64,000 nucleotides of DNA. It comes from Streptomyces sp. NBC_01232 (GTDB lineage: Bacteria > Actinomycetota > Actinomycetes > Streptomycetales > Streptomycetaceae). The DNA is taken from the NCBI RefSeq assembly GCF_035989885.1, contig NZ_CP108518.1, positions 6,625,001-6,689,000 on the forward strand, given 5' to 3'. The notes under the pieces are model-generated. The model saw nothing but the letters and a program-made list of their open reading frames with translations, made no database searches and had not been told where the DNA came from. Both the position numbers and the translations under genes were made by a program. Positions 47,123 through 56,027 of the stretch are shown here, one piece after another (position 1 is the stretch's first letter; the number at the start of each line of letters is the position of its first letter).

Positions 47123-48466
47123 ATGAAGACCACCCGAGTGGTTCACGGTGCCCCGAGCGGCACGTCCCGCCCGCGCCACCCCACCCGCCGTCGTACGGCC
47201 CTGATGGCACCCTGCGTGGCCCTCCTCATCGCCGGCGGCGCCCTCCCCGCCGGGGCGAGCGCCGCAGCTCCCCCCGATCCCCCGGCCACGCCCTCCGCAC
47301 CGGCGAGCACCCGGGCCCCCGACCCCTCGGCGCTGAAGCCCATCGATCCGGCCGCCCTCCAGGCCTCCGTCGAACGCGTGGCGAAGAAGCTCATGGTGCC
47401 CGGCGCGATGGTGCTGCTGCGTACCCCGCAGGGCACCTACCGGGCCGCCGTCGGCACCACCGAGCGGGGCGCGGCGACGCCGCCGGACGCACGGGACCAC
47501 TTCCGGATCGCCTCCAACACCAAGACCATGACCTCGGCGCTGATCATGCTCCTCGCCCAGGACGGCAGGCTCCGGCTGAGCGATCCGGTCTCCGAGTACG
47601 TCACCGGAGTGCCGAACGGCGCGGACATCACCGTCGCCGACCTGCTCAAGATGCGCAGCGGGCTCTACAACTACACCAACGCCCCCGAACTCGCCGCAGC
47701 GCTGGACGCCGACCCGGGGAAGGCCTACACCCCCCAGGACGTCCTGGCCATCGCCTTCCGGCGGCCGCCCAATTTCGCGCCCGACACGGACTACGAGTAC
47801 TCCAACACCAATTACGCCCTGCTCGGCCTCGTCGCCGAGAAGGCCGGCGGCCGCCCCCTCGCCCAGCAGCTCCGCGATCGCCTGTACACCCCGCTCGGGC
47901 TCACCGGGACGTCACTGCCCGGCCTCCACGACCGGTCCCTCGCCGAGCCCTACGCCCACGGCTACATGTACGGCGGCACGGCCTACGCCCTGGTCGACGA
48001 GCCCTACCCGGCCGCCCTGCGCGAGGCGGCGGAGTCGGGGAAGCTCGCACCCAACGACTACACCCACCAGAACCCCTCCTACGCCACCGCCGCCGGAGGG
48101 GCCGTCTCCACCGCACAGGACCTGGCCACCTGGATCCGCTCGCTGGTGACGGGCAAGGTCCTGGCCCCCGCGACCCAGCGGCAGTGGCTCGACAGCCCGC
48201 AGGCCGAGAACCCGGACGCGCCCGACGGTCAGAAGTACGGCTACGGCATCTCCCATCAGGCGTTCGGCCCGAAGGCGGCCATGTATTACCACGGCGGTGA
48301 ACTGCCCGGCTTCAACTCCTTCATCGGTTACGACCCGGACAACGACGTCACGCTCGTCGTCTGGACGAACCTGACCCTGTCGCCCGACGGCCGGACCACG
48401 GCCCAGGCCCTGCTGCCCACCCTCCTCAACCAGATCTACACCGGCCTCGACCTCCCCACCGCCTGA
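47123..48466 (+). CDS. Secreted serine hydrolase, D-alanyl-D-alanine carboxypeptidase/class C beta-lactamase family
   Basis: The 447-residue protein has an N-terminal signal with twin arginines (TRRRTALMAPCVALLIAGG, A-x-A cleavage near residue 47) and a low-complexity Pro/Ala linker. The penicillin-binding/beta-lactamase-like domain that follows carries the active-site triad of motifs SxxK (IASNTKTM), YxN (YSNTNY) and HxG (YHGGELPG). The family includes streptomycete R61-type DD-peptidases and esterases that act in the periplasm-like wall space. ATG 47123 is the first plausible start. It is divergent from the MarR gene. Confidence 0.9.
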   Translation: MKTTRVVHGAPSGTSRPRHPTRRRTALMAPCVALLIAGGALPAGASAAAPPDPPATPSAPASTRAPDPSALKPIDPAALQASVERVAKKLMVPGAMVLLRTPQGTYRAAVGTTERGAATPPDARDHFRIASNTKTMTSALIMLLAQDGRLRLSDPVSEYVTGVPNGADITVADLLKMRSGLYNYTNAPELAAALDADPGKAYTPQDVLAIAFRRPPNFAPDTDYEYSNTNYALLGLVAEKAGGRPLAQQLRDRLYTPLGLTGTSLPGLHDRSLAEPYAHGYMYGGTAYALVDEPYPAALREAAESGKLAPNDYTHQNPSYATAAGGAVSTAQDLATWIRSLVTGKVLAPATQRQWLDSPQAENPDAPDGQKYGYGISHQAFGPKAAMYYHGGELPGFNSFIGYDPDNDVTLVVWTNLTLSPDGRTTAQALLPTLLNQIYTGLDLPTA

Positions 48467-48563
48467 ATCCCACGCAACCGGCGCCCGTGTCTCCCGCGGG
48501 GGCATTGGAGTGGCCGGCACGCCGTCCGGGGGCGTGGCTCCCGCGCCCGCGGTCGGCGCTTCC

Positions 48564-48569
48564 TAGGGT
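48564..48569 (+). promoter_or_regulatory. TAGGGT -10 element of the NHL-repeat gene
   Basis: TAGGGT lies 49 nt before the GTG at 48618. It matches the hexamer found before several other genes here. -35 not assigned. Confidence 0.35.
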
Positions 48570-48617
48570 CGTCGGGGGTTCGGCACCGGGCCGGCCGTCA
48601 GATCAGGTGGGTGAGTC

Positions 48618-49584
48618 GTGGAACGCATGACGGCCGAAGCTCGAACGACCCATACCCCGGCCGGCGCCGGCCGCCCGGCCGCCCGGCGGTGGACCCGGCG
48701 GCTGGCCGCCGCGGTGGGGCTGCTGGTGCTCTGCGCGCTCCCCGTGGGGGCGGCCGGCGCCGCGCAGCCCGGTGACCTACGATCGCCCGCCGGCCCGCCG
48801 CTGTACGTGTCCGACTACGGCAACAACCGGGTGGTGTCCCTGCCCCTGGACGGCGGTGAGCAGAGCACCGTCCCCCTCGACGGCCTGGTCCGGCCGACCG
48901 GCATGGCCTGGGACGCCGCGGGCCGGCTCTACGTGTCCGACACCGGCAACAACCGGGTGGTGGTCCTGCCCCCGAACGGCGGGGAACAGTCCGTCGTTCC
49001 CGCGGCCGACCTGTCGCGCCCGCTGGGGCTCGCCGTCGACGCGGCCGGGAACCTCTACATCGCCGACAGCTTCAACGACCGGATCGTGCGGGTGGCCGCC
49101 GTCGGCGGGGGACAGACCACCGTGCCCACCGCCGGGCTGCTGCACCCCTGGGGACTGGCCTGGGCGCCCGGCGGGGACCTGTACGTCTCCGACTTCGTGA
49201 ACGACCGCGTCGTCAAGGTGGCCGTGGACGGCAGCGGCCAGACCACCGTGCCCACCAGCGGGCTCTCGCAGCCGACCGGCCTGGCCGTGAACGCCGCCGG
49301 TGACCTCTTCATCGCCGACAGCGGCAACAACCGCGTGGTGAAGGTGGCCGCGGGCACCGGTCCGCAGACCACCGTGCCCACCACCGGCCTGAACGCTCCG
49401 CTGGGGCTCGCGCTCGACGGCTCGGGCAGCCTCTTACGTGGCCGACGGCTTCAACAACCGGGTGGTGCGCGTGCGGGAGACGGGCGAGGGACAGGTCACG
49501 CTCGCCTTCACCGGCCTCAACACGCCGACGGGGCTCGCGTTCCCGCCGGTCGCCGCCCGGCCCGGACACGGCCACGACCGCTGA
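48618..49584 (+). pseudogene. Secreted NHL-repeat protein with a 1-nt frameshift near the 3' end
   Basis: The protein starts with a Sec signal (RRLAAAVGLLVLCALPVGAAGAA) and then carries six NHL repeats of about 42 residues, each with LYVSDYGNNRVVSL-type strands followed by a G-L-x-x-P-x-G-L-A turn; they would form one beta-propeller. At 49434-49435, CTCTTAC has one extra T compared with CTCTAC. Without it the sixth repeat continues as LYVADGFNNRVVRV to a stop at 49582-49584, and the full product is about 321 residues. With it, the frame runs into arginine-rich nonsense until 49961. A sequencing error or recent mutation must be distinguished. NHL proteins of this kind are extracellular and may bind sugars or proteins. 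Confidence 0.8.
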
Positions 49585-49604
49585 GGGTGCGGTCGTCGCG
49601 TCGC

Positions 49605-50231
49605 TCAGTGCCGCCGCAGCCGCCGCCACAGCGAGGGGCCCGCGCTGACCGCGAGGGCCAGTCCGACCGCCAGCGCCACGCCCTTCCAGGGCTCCGGGAA
49701 CAGCGTGCCGCCCAGGATGCCGATCAGGCCGTACGTCGCCGCCCAGGCCAGGCACGCCGGGGCGTCGCCGCGGGCGAACCGGCGCAGCGGCATCTGCGCC
49801 AGCAGGCAGGCCAGCATCACGGGGATCCGGCCCGCCGGAACCAGCCGCGAGAGGACCAGGACCAGCACCCCGTGCTCGTCCAGCCTGGTCCGCGCCTGCT
49901 CCAGCCGTTCCGGCGTGGCCCGGCCGCGCAGCGCCTCCAGCCAGCGCGAGCCGCCCCGTGACCGCACCCCGCGCTGCCCGAGCCAGTACAGCGTCATGTC
50001 CCCGGTGAAGGCCGCCAGCGCCGACACCGCGAACACCAGCAACACCCCGTAGGGCGGCGACTGGTGGTGGAAGGCCACCACCGCCGCCGAACTCACCAGC
50101 GCACCCGTCGGGATCACGGGCACCAGCGCGCCCAGTGCCACGAGCAGGAACAGCGCCGGGTAGCCCACCGCCTGCTGGGTGCTCTCCGGCGGCACCTGGC
50201 CGGCCGCCGCCGCGAGCTCGTGCCACGTCAC
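49605..50231 (-). CDS. DedA-family (SNARE-associated) membrane protein
   Basis: The 208-residue protein has at least four transmembrane helices and the DedA/SNARE-associated core motif VLSRLVPAGRIPVMLACLLAQMPLRRF (the R-x3-P-x-R pattern). It also has the LVPVIPTGALVSSAAVVAF reentrant segment. DedA proteins act as lipid (C55-P/PE) flippases or in membrane homeostasis. GTG at 50231 overlaps the stop of the upstream MBL gene (GTGA). The two are co-translated. Confidence 0.85.
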   Translation of the reverse strand: MTWHELAAAAGQVPPESTQQAVGYPALFLLVALGALVPVIPTGALVSSAAVVAFHHQSPPYGVLLVFAVSALAAFTGDMTLYWLGQRGVRSRGGSRWLEALRGRATPERLEQARTRLDEHGVLVLVLSRLVPAGRIPVMLACLLAQMPLRRFARGDAPACLAWAATYGLIGILGGTLFPEPWKGVALAVGLALAVSAGPSLWRRLRRH

Positions 50232-51004
50232 GGCAGCCGCACCCGCTCGCCGTGCCGCGGCACCCGTACGGTCACCTTCGGCGCCAGGGTCCGCGCGCGC
50301 CGTTCGAACTCCTCGCCCGGTGCGTGGAATTCGTGCGGCCGCACCGCGTCCATCCCGACCGGCCAGTAGGTCCCGTAGTGCACCGGAACGGCCGCCGCGG
50401 GCGCCAGCCGGGCCAGCGCCTGCGCCGCCCGTCCCGCGTCCAGGTGGCCCGGGCCCAGATACGGCCCCCAGCCGCCCACCGGCAGCAGGGCGACGTCCAC
50501 CGGCCCGACCTCGTCGGCCATCGCGTCGAACAGGCCGGTGTCCCCGGCGAAGTAGGTCCGCGCCGCGCCCTGCACCACGTACCCGAGCGCCGGGCACAGG
50601 TGCGGCCCGAACGGCAGCCGCCGCCCGTCGTGCCGCGCGGTGACCGCCCGGACCCGCAGGCCGTCCCGTACGGCGACCTCCTCGCCCGGTACCACCTCCG
50701 TCACCGTCAGCCCGCGCAGCCCGGCTACCCGCGCCAGCCCCGGCACCGCCCGGCGCGCCCCGCGCGGCACCAGCAGCCGGGTGCCGGGCGCGAGCCGCGC
50801 CAGCGACGGCAGATGCAGATGGTCGGCGTGCAGGTGAGAGACCAGCGCCACGTCCGCCACCGCCGCCTCTGGCGGGGGCACCGCCCCGCGCCGCCGCCGC
50901 AGGTGCGCGAGCCGCCGCGCGAACAGCGGGTCCGTCAGCAGCCGGACCCCGGAGTCCTCGACGGTGCACGTGGCATGACCCCACCAGGTGATCTCCACCG
51001 GCAC
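50228..51004 (-). CDS. MBL-fold metallo-hydrolase (UlaG/NAPE-PLD-like)
   Basis: The 258-residue protein is a metallo-beta-lactamase-fold enzyme: ITWWGHATC at the N-terminus, VSHLHADHLHLPSL (HxHxDH metal motif), FAGDTGLFDAM (bridging Asp), and VPVHYGTYWPVGMDA near the C-terminus (third His). Members hydrolyse phosphodiesters, lactones or N-acyl phosphatidylethanolamine. GTG at 51004 follows GGAGGTCCGG. It overlaps the DedA gene by 4 bp. Confidence 0.9.
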   Translation of the reverse strand: MPVEITWWGHATCTVEDSGVRLLTDPLFARRLAHLRRRRGAVPPPEAAVADVALVSHLHADHLHLPSLARLAPGTRLLVPRGARRAVPGLARVAGLRGLTVTEVVPGEEVAVRDGLRVRAVTARHDGRRLPFGPHLCPALGYVVQGAARTYFAGDTGLFDAMADEVGPVDVALLPVGGWGPYLGPGHLDAGRAAQALARLAPAAAVPVHYGTYWPVGMDAVRPHEFHAPGEEFERRARTLAPKVTVRVPRHGERVRLP

Positions 51005-51153
51005 CCGGACCTCCCTCCCTCACCGCTCTTTCACGAGCCTAGGGGGTGTCCTGTCGATCGGGCCGGATCAGCAGCACACCCCCTGGATCCTGCCCGGCGC
51101 GACCGTCCGGAACCGGATCCCGCAGTCCCCTCCTCTCCGGCGGCGGATCGGAG

Positions 51154-51159
51154 TAGGGT
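51154..51159 (+). promoter_or_regulatory. TAGGGT -10 element of the recombinase-like gene
   Basis: TAGGGT is followed by 8 nt and then ATG (51168), close to the leaderless geometry at 14934 and 30105. No ribosome-binding site is seen in the 8-nt spacer. Confidence 0.5.
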
Positions 51160-51167
51160 CCGGCGGC

Positions 51168-51572
51168 ATGGAAGAGTTGCGCGTGGCCGCGATCGCCAGC
51201 CTGGCCCCGCTCGAGGACCTCGACGCCGATCCCTTCGCCGTGGACACCCGCAGCCAGCACGCCATGTGCGCGCGCTGGGCCGCCGACCGCGGCTACGTCG
51301 TGACCAGGCAGTTTCTGATCTACGGGCTGCGCGCCGACCACTGCGGGCTCTGGTCCGACATCGACACCGGACAGGTCGACCTCTTCGTCGCCGCCAACCC
51401 TCGGGTCCTGGCCCGCGCGCTGCGCTCCGTCGAGGAGTTCACCGCCGAGTGCGAGCGGCGCGGCGTACGGCTGGAGACCGCGGGGGGCGAGGAGCCCCGG
51501 TACACCTCGGCGATGAAGGCGGAGGTGCACCGCCGGCTGTCCATGCCGACCGCCGGCTACGACGGCACCTGA
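51168..51572 (+). CDS. Small protein with degenerate serine-recombinase N-terminal-like domain
   Basis: The 134-residue protein resembles the resolvase/invertase N-terminal domain. It has an initial strand LRVAAIASL, then SQHAMCARWAADRGYVVTRQF (Q-x3-C-x2-WA-x3-GY-x-V), then VDLFVAANPRVLARALRSVEEFTAECERRGVRLETA, which matches the pattern for the DNA-contacting helix and the final GVRL strand. The catalytic Ser-Arg of the YxRVS motif is not apparent and there is no C-terminal DNA-binding domain. It is either an inactivated remnant or a repurposed fold. ATG at 51168 is chosen because a TAGGGT promoter box precedes it by 8 nt. Confidence 0.6.
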   Translation: MEELRVAAIASLAPLEDLDADPFAVDTRSQHAMCARWAADRGYVVTRQFLIYGLRADHCGLWSDIDTGQVDLFVAANPRVLARALRSVEEFTAECERRGVRLETAGGEEPRYTSAMKAEVHRRLSMPTAGYDGT

Positions 51573-51710
51573 CCCGGCCTCACCCGGTCCGGCCCCCGCG
51601 TCCGGTGCGGCCGCCCGCTCCGCACTTCTGTGCGCCGTCCGTTCCGCCCGACCGCGTACGCCGGCCTGTGCGAGCCTGGAAGCCGGGACGGGGCTCGCGG
51701 GAGGTGCGGC

Positions 51711-53939
51711 GTGCGGCGAGGACGGTGGCGGACGGCCGGCAGCGCACTGGTGCGCGTCCTCCTCGTCTGGGCGGCGTCCACCCTCACCATGCTCGCCCTG
51801 GCCGGGATCCTGCCGGACTTCCGCCTGCAGTCCGCCGACGGTGACAGCGTCACGCAGATCGGGGTGACCGCGGCCTGGGCCGCCGGGGCCTTCGGCCTGC
51901 TGAGCGCGCTGGTCTGGCCGGTGCTCGTACGGGCGCTGCTGCTGGTGCCCGCCCTGGTGCTCGGGCTGCTCGTCTTCTTCCTCAACGGCTCGCTCCTGCT
52001 GATCGCGCTCGGCCTGATCCCCGCCGGGCGCAGCGAGGTGGCCCCCGAGACCGCGGTGGTCGTCGCCGCCGTGATGTCCGCGGTGGCGTCGGCGACCTCC
52101 ACCGCGCTCGCCGTGCGCGACGACGAGGCGTACCGGCGCCGGCTCTACCGGCTCGCCGACCGGCGCCGCCGCAGGCAGGGCAGGGCGGACCCGGCCCGGG
52201 CCGGCGAGCCTCCGCCCGGCCTGCTCCTGCTCCAGCTGGACGGGGTGGGGTACGAGGAGCTGCGCCGCGCGTGCAGCAGTGGGCTGATGCCCACCGTGGC
52301 CGGCCTGCTGGACCGCAGCCACCGCGTGGCGTCCTGGCGTACGGACTGGTCGAGCCAGACCGGTGCCAGCCAGCTGGGCATCCTGCACGGCTCCAACTTC
52401 GACGTGCCGGCCTTCCGCTGGTACGAGAAGGACACCCGCGAGGTGATGGTCTGCAACCGGCCGACGAGCGCCGCCGAGCTCCAGCGGCGGGCCGTCGAGC
52501 GGACCGGGGACGGCGGGCTGCTCACGCTCGACGGGGCGAGCCGGGGCAACCTGTTCAGCGGCGGTGCGGACCAGCTGGCGCTGGTGCTGTCCGTCTCGGC
52601 CCGGCGGGGGCGGGCCAACCGGTCCCGGGCGGGCTACTTCGCGTACTTCTCCGATCCGGCCAATGCCGTCCGCACGGCCGTCTCCTTCGTGGCCGAGGTG
52701 GTCCGGGAGTTGGGCCAGTCGGTGCGGGCGCGGGTCCGCGGGGACCGGCCGAGGGTGTCGCGCGGCGGTCTGTACCCCGTGATCCGGGCCTTCGCGACGG
52801 TGGTCGAGCGCGATGTGGTCGTCGCGGCCGTGATCGGTGACATGCTCGCCGGGCGCTCCGCGGTCTATGCCGACCTGGTGGCCTACGACGAGGTCGCGCA
52901 CCACTCGGGACCGCGCGGGCGGGACACCGACCGGGTGCTGCAGCGGCTGGACCGGAGCCTGGCGCTGATCGCCCGTGTCGCCGAGCACGCCCCGCGCCGG
53001 TACCGGATCGTGCTGCTCTCCGATCACGGCCAGAGCCCGGGGGAGACCTTCCTCTCCCGGTACGGGCTGACCCTGAAGGACCTGGTCAGGGCGGGCTGCG
53101 GGCTGCCGGTCTCCCGGCGGGCCGGTCGCACCCGCAGCGGGGCCGAGGCCCGGGCCGCCGTGCTCGCGGCGCTCCACCGGCCGGTGGAGGAGGACGAGGA
53201 GGCGCACACGGGGCCGGGCTCCGACCCCGTGGTGCTGGCCTCCGGCAACCTCGCCCTGATCTCCTTCCCGGACATCCGCGGCCGGGCCTCGCGGGCCCGC
53301 ATCGACCGCGCGCACCCGGCCCTGCTGGCGACCCTGGCGAACCATCCGGGCGTGGGATTCCTGCTGGTGGACGGGGTGGTGCTGGCCCGGGACGGCAGGG
53401 TGGCCCGGCTGGACGTCCCGGGGGAGGCGGAGGAGTTGCTGGCCGCCTTCGGCCCGGGCGCGGCGGGGGCCGTGCGCCGGACCGACGGCTTCCCGCACGT
53501 CGCCGACATCATGGTGAACTCGGCGTACGACCCGCGGACGGGCGCGGTGCACGCCTTCGAGGAGCAGATCGGCTCGCACGGCGGGCTGGGCGGGGAGCAG
53601 GGGCATCCGTTCCTGATGTGGCCCACGGACCTGTCGGACCCGGACCCGGACCCGGACCCGGTCCCGGACCCTGAGCGGGAGCCGACCGCGGCAGCGGAGC
53701 GGGAACTGGTCGGCGCGGAAGCGGTGCACGCCGTGCTGCGGCGCTGGCTGCGGGAGGCGGACGGGCCGCAGGTCCCATTGGCTCCGCCGGTCGGCGGCTC
53801 GGCGGCGGACCGGGCGGATCCGCCCGCGGGCCGGCCTGCAGACCGGCCCGCAGCCCCGGTGGAGGAACCCCCGCCGACGGACGGAAACAGCGGAAGCCTT
53901 CCTTCCGCAGGGGTGCCCGCACGGGACGAAATCCGCTGA
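51711..53939 (+). CDS. Membrane-anchored alkaline-phosphatase-superfamily phosphodiesterase with N-terminal phage-holin-like segment
   Basis: The 742-residue protein starts with a four-helix membrane region (about residues 10-130; LVRVLLVWAASTLTMLALAGILP.., then RALLLVPALVLGLLVFFLNGSLLLIALGLIP), like the DUF/holin-4 family. A cytoplasmic linker rich in Arg follows. The large nucleotide-pyrophosphatase-like domain (about 160-620) has LLLLQLDGVGYEELR, then MPTVAGLL, then LVAYDEVAHHSGPRG and LLSDHGQSPGE, the metal-binding residues of alkaline-phosphatase-fold enzymes. The C-terminus contains DPDP repeats. GTG at 51711 has GGGAGG six nt upstream. The enzyme probably acts on phosphodiesters or lipid head groups at the membrane. 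Confidence 0.85.
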   Translation: MRRGRWRTAGSALVRVLLVWAASTLTMLALAGILPDFRLQSADGDSVTQIGVTAAWAAGAFGLLSALVWPVLVRALLLVPALVLGLLVFFLNGSLLLIALGLIPAGRSEVAPETAVVVAAVMSAVASATSTALAVRDDEAYRRRLYRLADRRRRRQGRADPARAGEPPPGLLLLQLDGVGYEELRRACSSGLMPTVAGLLDRSHRVASWRTDWSSQTGASQLGILHGSNFDVPAFRWYEKDTREVMVCNRPTSAAELQRRAVERTGDGGLLTLDGASRGNLFSGGADQLALVLSVSARRGRANRSRAGYFAYFSDPANAVRTAVSFVAEVVRELGQSVRARVRGDRPRVSRGGLYPVIRAFATVVERDVVVAAVIGDMLAGRSAVYADLVAYDEVAHHSGPRGRDTDRVLQRLDRSLALIARVAEHAPRRYRIVLLSDHGQSPGETFLSRYGLTLKDLVRAGCGLPVSRRAGRTRSGAEARAAVLAALHRPVEEDEEAHTGPGSDPVVLASGNLALISFPDIRGRASRARIDRAHPALLATLANHPGVGFLLVDGVVLARDGRVARLDVPGEAEELLAAFGPGAAGAVRRTDGFPHVADIMVNSAYDPRTGAVHAFEEQIGSHGGLGGEQGHPFLMWPTDLSDPDPDPDPVPDPEREPTAAAERELVGAEAVHAVLRRWLREADGPQVPLAPPVGGSAADRADPPAGRPADRPAAPVEEPPPTDGNSGSLPSAGVPARDEIR

Positions 53940-54014
53940 TTTGGTGCCGCATGCACAGTGGTCAACCATGTCCTGACCTGCCCAGCATGTGAGACACCCA
54001 GAGGCGCACCACCG

Positions 54015-55409
54015 ATGACCAGCACCGCAACCCTGCCCGCCGAGGCCGCAGATGCCGCCGCACCCCCCGAGCAGGGCCGCGACCCGCACGCACGCCGCTT
54101 CGGCCTGCCCGTCGCGACCTGCCTGGTCATGGGCAACATCATCGGAGGCGGGATCTTCCTGCTCCCGGCCTCGGTGGCCCCGTTCGGCACCATCAGCCTC
54201 GTCGCCTTCGGCGTCCTCACCCTCGGCGCGATCGCCCTCGCCCTGGTCTTCGGCCGGCTCGCCGAGCGCCACCCGCAGACCGGCGGCCCGTACGTCTACG
54301 CCCGCGCCGCCTTCGGCGACTTCGCCGGATTCCTCGCGGCATGGAGCTACTGGATCACCGCCTGGGTCTCGAACGCTGCCCTTGCCGTCGCGGCCGTCGG
54401 CTACCTCTGCGTGCTCTTCCCCGGAGTCGGCGCGCACAAGTGGTCCATGTGCCTGGCCGCGCTCGCCGTCCAGTGGCTCCCGGCCCTCGCCAACCTGGCG
54501 GGCACCCGCTACGTCGGCGCGGTACAAGTCGTCGCCACCGTGCTGAAGTTCGCCCCGCTGCTGCTGGTGGCCGTCGGCGGGCTGTTCTTCTTCGACCCGG
54601 CCAACCTCGGCCCCTTCAGGGCCACCGACCAGAGCGCGGCCGGCGCCGTCTCCGCCTCCGCGGCGATCCTGCTGTTCAGCTACCTCGGCGTGGAGTCCGC
54701 CACCGTCAGCGCCGGCGAGGTCCGCGACCCGGCCCGCAACGTCGGCCGGGCCACGATCCTGGGCACCGTGGGCGCCGCCACCGTCTACCTGCTCGGCACC
54801 GTCGCCGTCTTCGGCCTGGTCGCCCACGACCGGCTGGTCTCCTCCACCGCCCCCTTCACCGATGCCGTCAACGCCATGTTCGGCGGCACCTGGGGCGGCA
54901 CCGTGGTCGCCTGCGCCGCGGTGATCTCGATGCTCGGCGCCCTCAACGGCTGGACCCTGCTCAGCGCGCAGACCCCGTACGCCGCCGCCAGGGACGGGCT
55001 CTTCCCGAAGGCCTTCGAGGCGAAGAGGCGCGGCGTCCCCGTCGTCGGTGTGATCGTGACCGTCGCGCTCGCCTCCGCCCTCACCGTCTACAACTACACG
55101 GCCGGATCCCAGGGCGTCTTCGAGAGCCTGGTCCTGATCACGACCTTCACGGCGACCGTCCCGTACCTCCTCTCGACCGCCGCGCAGATCTACTTCCTGC
55201 TCTCCGGGCAGCACGAACGGGTGCACCCCGGCCGCCTGGCCCGCGACGGCGCCCTCGCCGCCCTCGCCTTCGGCTTCTCGATGTGGCTCGTCGCCGGTTC
55301 CGGCTACGCGGCCGTCTACCAGGGCGTGCTGTTCCTCTTCGCGGGCGTCCTCGTCCACGCCGCCATGTCGGCGAGGAAGCACCGCGCCGCCGCATCACCC
55401 CAGGGGTAG
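54015..55409 (+). CDS. APC-family amino-acid permease (AdiC/ApcT-type)
   Basis: The 464-residue protein has 12 transmembrane segments of the amino acid-polyamine-cation family. The first helix carries MGNIIGGGIFLLP, the GxG substrate loop, and helix 6 VSAGEVRDPARNVGR is typical of arginine/agmatine antiporter AdiC and related exchangers. It would move basic or polar amino acids across the cytoplasmic membrane. ATG at 54015 has AGAGG about ten nt upstream; the in-frame upstream ATG at 53958 is weaker. Confidence 0.9.
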   Translation: MTSTATLPAEAADAAAPPEQGRDPHARRFGLPVATCLVMGNIIGGGIFLLPASVAPFGTISLVAFGVLTLGAIALALVFGRLAERHPQTGGPYVYARAAFGDFAGFLAAWSYWITAWVSNAALAVAAVGYLCVLFPGVGAHKWSMCLAALAVQWLPALANLAGTRYVGAVQVVATVLKFAPLLLVAVGGLFFFDPANLGPFRATDQSAAGAVSASAAILLFSYLGVESATVSAGEVRDPARNVGRATILGTVGAATVYLLGTVAVFGLVAHDRLVSSTAPFTDAVNAMFGGTWGGTVVACAAVISMLGALNGWTLLSAQTPYAAARDGLFPKAFEAKRRGVPVVGVIVTVALASALTVYNYTAGSQGVFESLVLITTFTATVPYLLSTAAQIYFLLSGQHERVHPGRLARDGALAALAFGFSMWLVAGSGYAAVYQGVLFLFAGVLVHAAMSARKHRAAASPQG

Positions 55410-55450
55410 CTTGGAGGAAGGGGACCGTCAGGGGGCGCCGAGGTGCAGCC

Positions 55451-55891
55451 ATGTCCGCGATGAGGAAGAGCATCGACATCGACCGCAGGCCCGAGGACGT
55501 CTACTCGTACCTGACGGACCCCACGCATTTGCCGGAATGGCAGGACAGCGCCGTGTCCGCCGTCCCGATCGGCGATCTCCCCGTCCACGTCGGATCGAGG
55601 GTCCTCGTCACCCGGCAGATCGGCCGCCGGAGGGTCCCCACGACCATGGAGTTCGTGGAGCTCGACCCGCCGAGGAGCTGGCACGTGCACGGTATCGACG
55701 GGCCGGTACGGACGGATGTGCGCGGCACCATCGAACCCCTCGACGGCGGCACCCGCTCCCGCGTCACCCTGGACGTCGACCTCGAGGGCCACGGCCTGGG
55801 CCGGGCCCTCGTCCCCCTCGTGGTCAGGCCCATGATCCGCAAGGAGATGCCCCGCGGCGAGGAGAAGCTCAAGCACCTGCTGGAGACCTGA
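55451..55891 (+). CDS. SRPBCC-family protein
   Basis: The 146-residue protein is a stand-alone SRPBCC domain: MRKSIDIDRRPEDVYSYLTDPTHLPEWQ (first strand plus helices), VHVGSRVLVTRQIGRRRVPTTMEFVELDP, and a C-terminal helix RPMIRKEMPRGEEKLKHLLE. Such folds bind lipids or polyketides. GAGG lies seven nt before ATG 55451. It follows the APC permease by 41 nt on the same strand and may share its transcript. Function unknown. Confidence 0.82.
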   Translation: MSAMRKSIDIDRRPEDVYSYLTDPTHLPEWQDSAVSAVPIGDLPVHVGSRVLVTRQIGRRRVPTTMEFVELDPPRSWHVHGIDGPVRTDVRGTIEPLDGGTRSRVTLDVDLEGHGLGRALVPLVVRPMIRKEMPRGEEKLKHLLET

Positions 55892-56027
55892 CCCGCCGGC
55901 GGACGGCGGACGGCGGCCGCGGCCGCCGGGCCGGATCCGCCGCAGCGAAAACCGGATGCCCCGGAGCGTGCGGTGCGGCAACACTGGCCGCACCACACAC
56001 CGTCACACCCCGAGGACATCCACGCCC

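Noticed and set aside
51039..55382. Open frame of 1447 codons on the minus strand
   Set aside because: It lies opposite three well-supported genes (recombinase-like, phosphodiesterase and APC permease). Its product is Gly/Arg/Asp/Val-rich without domains, a typical consequence of GC-rich third positions.
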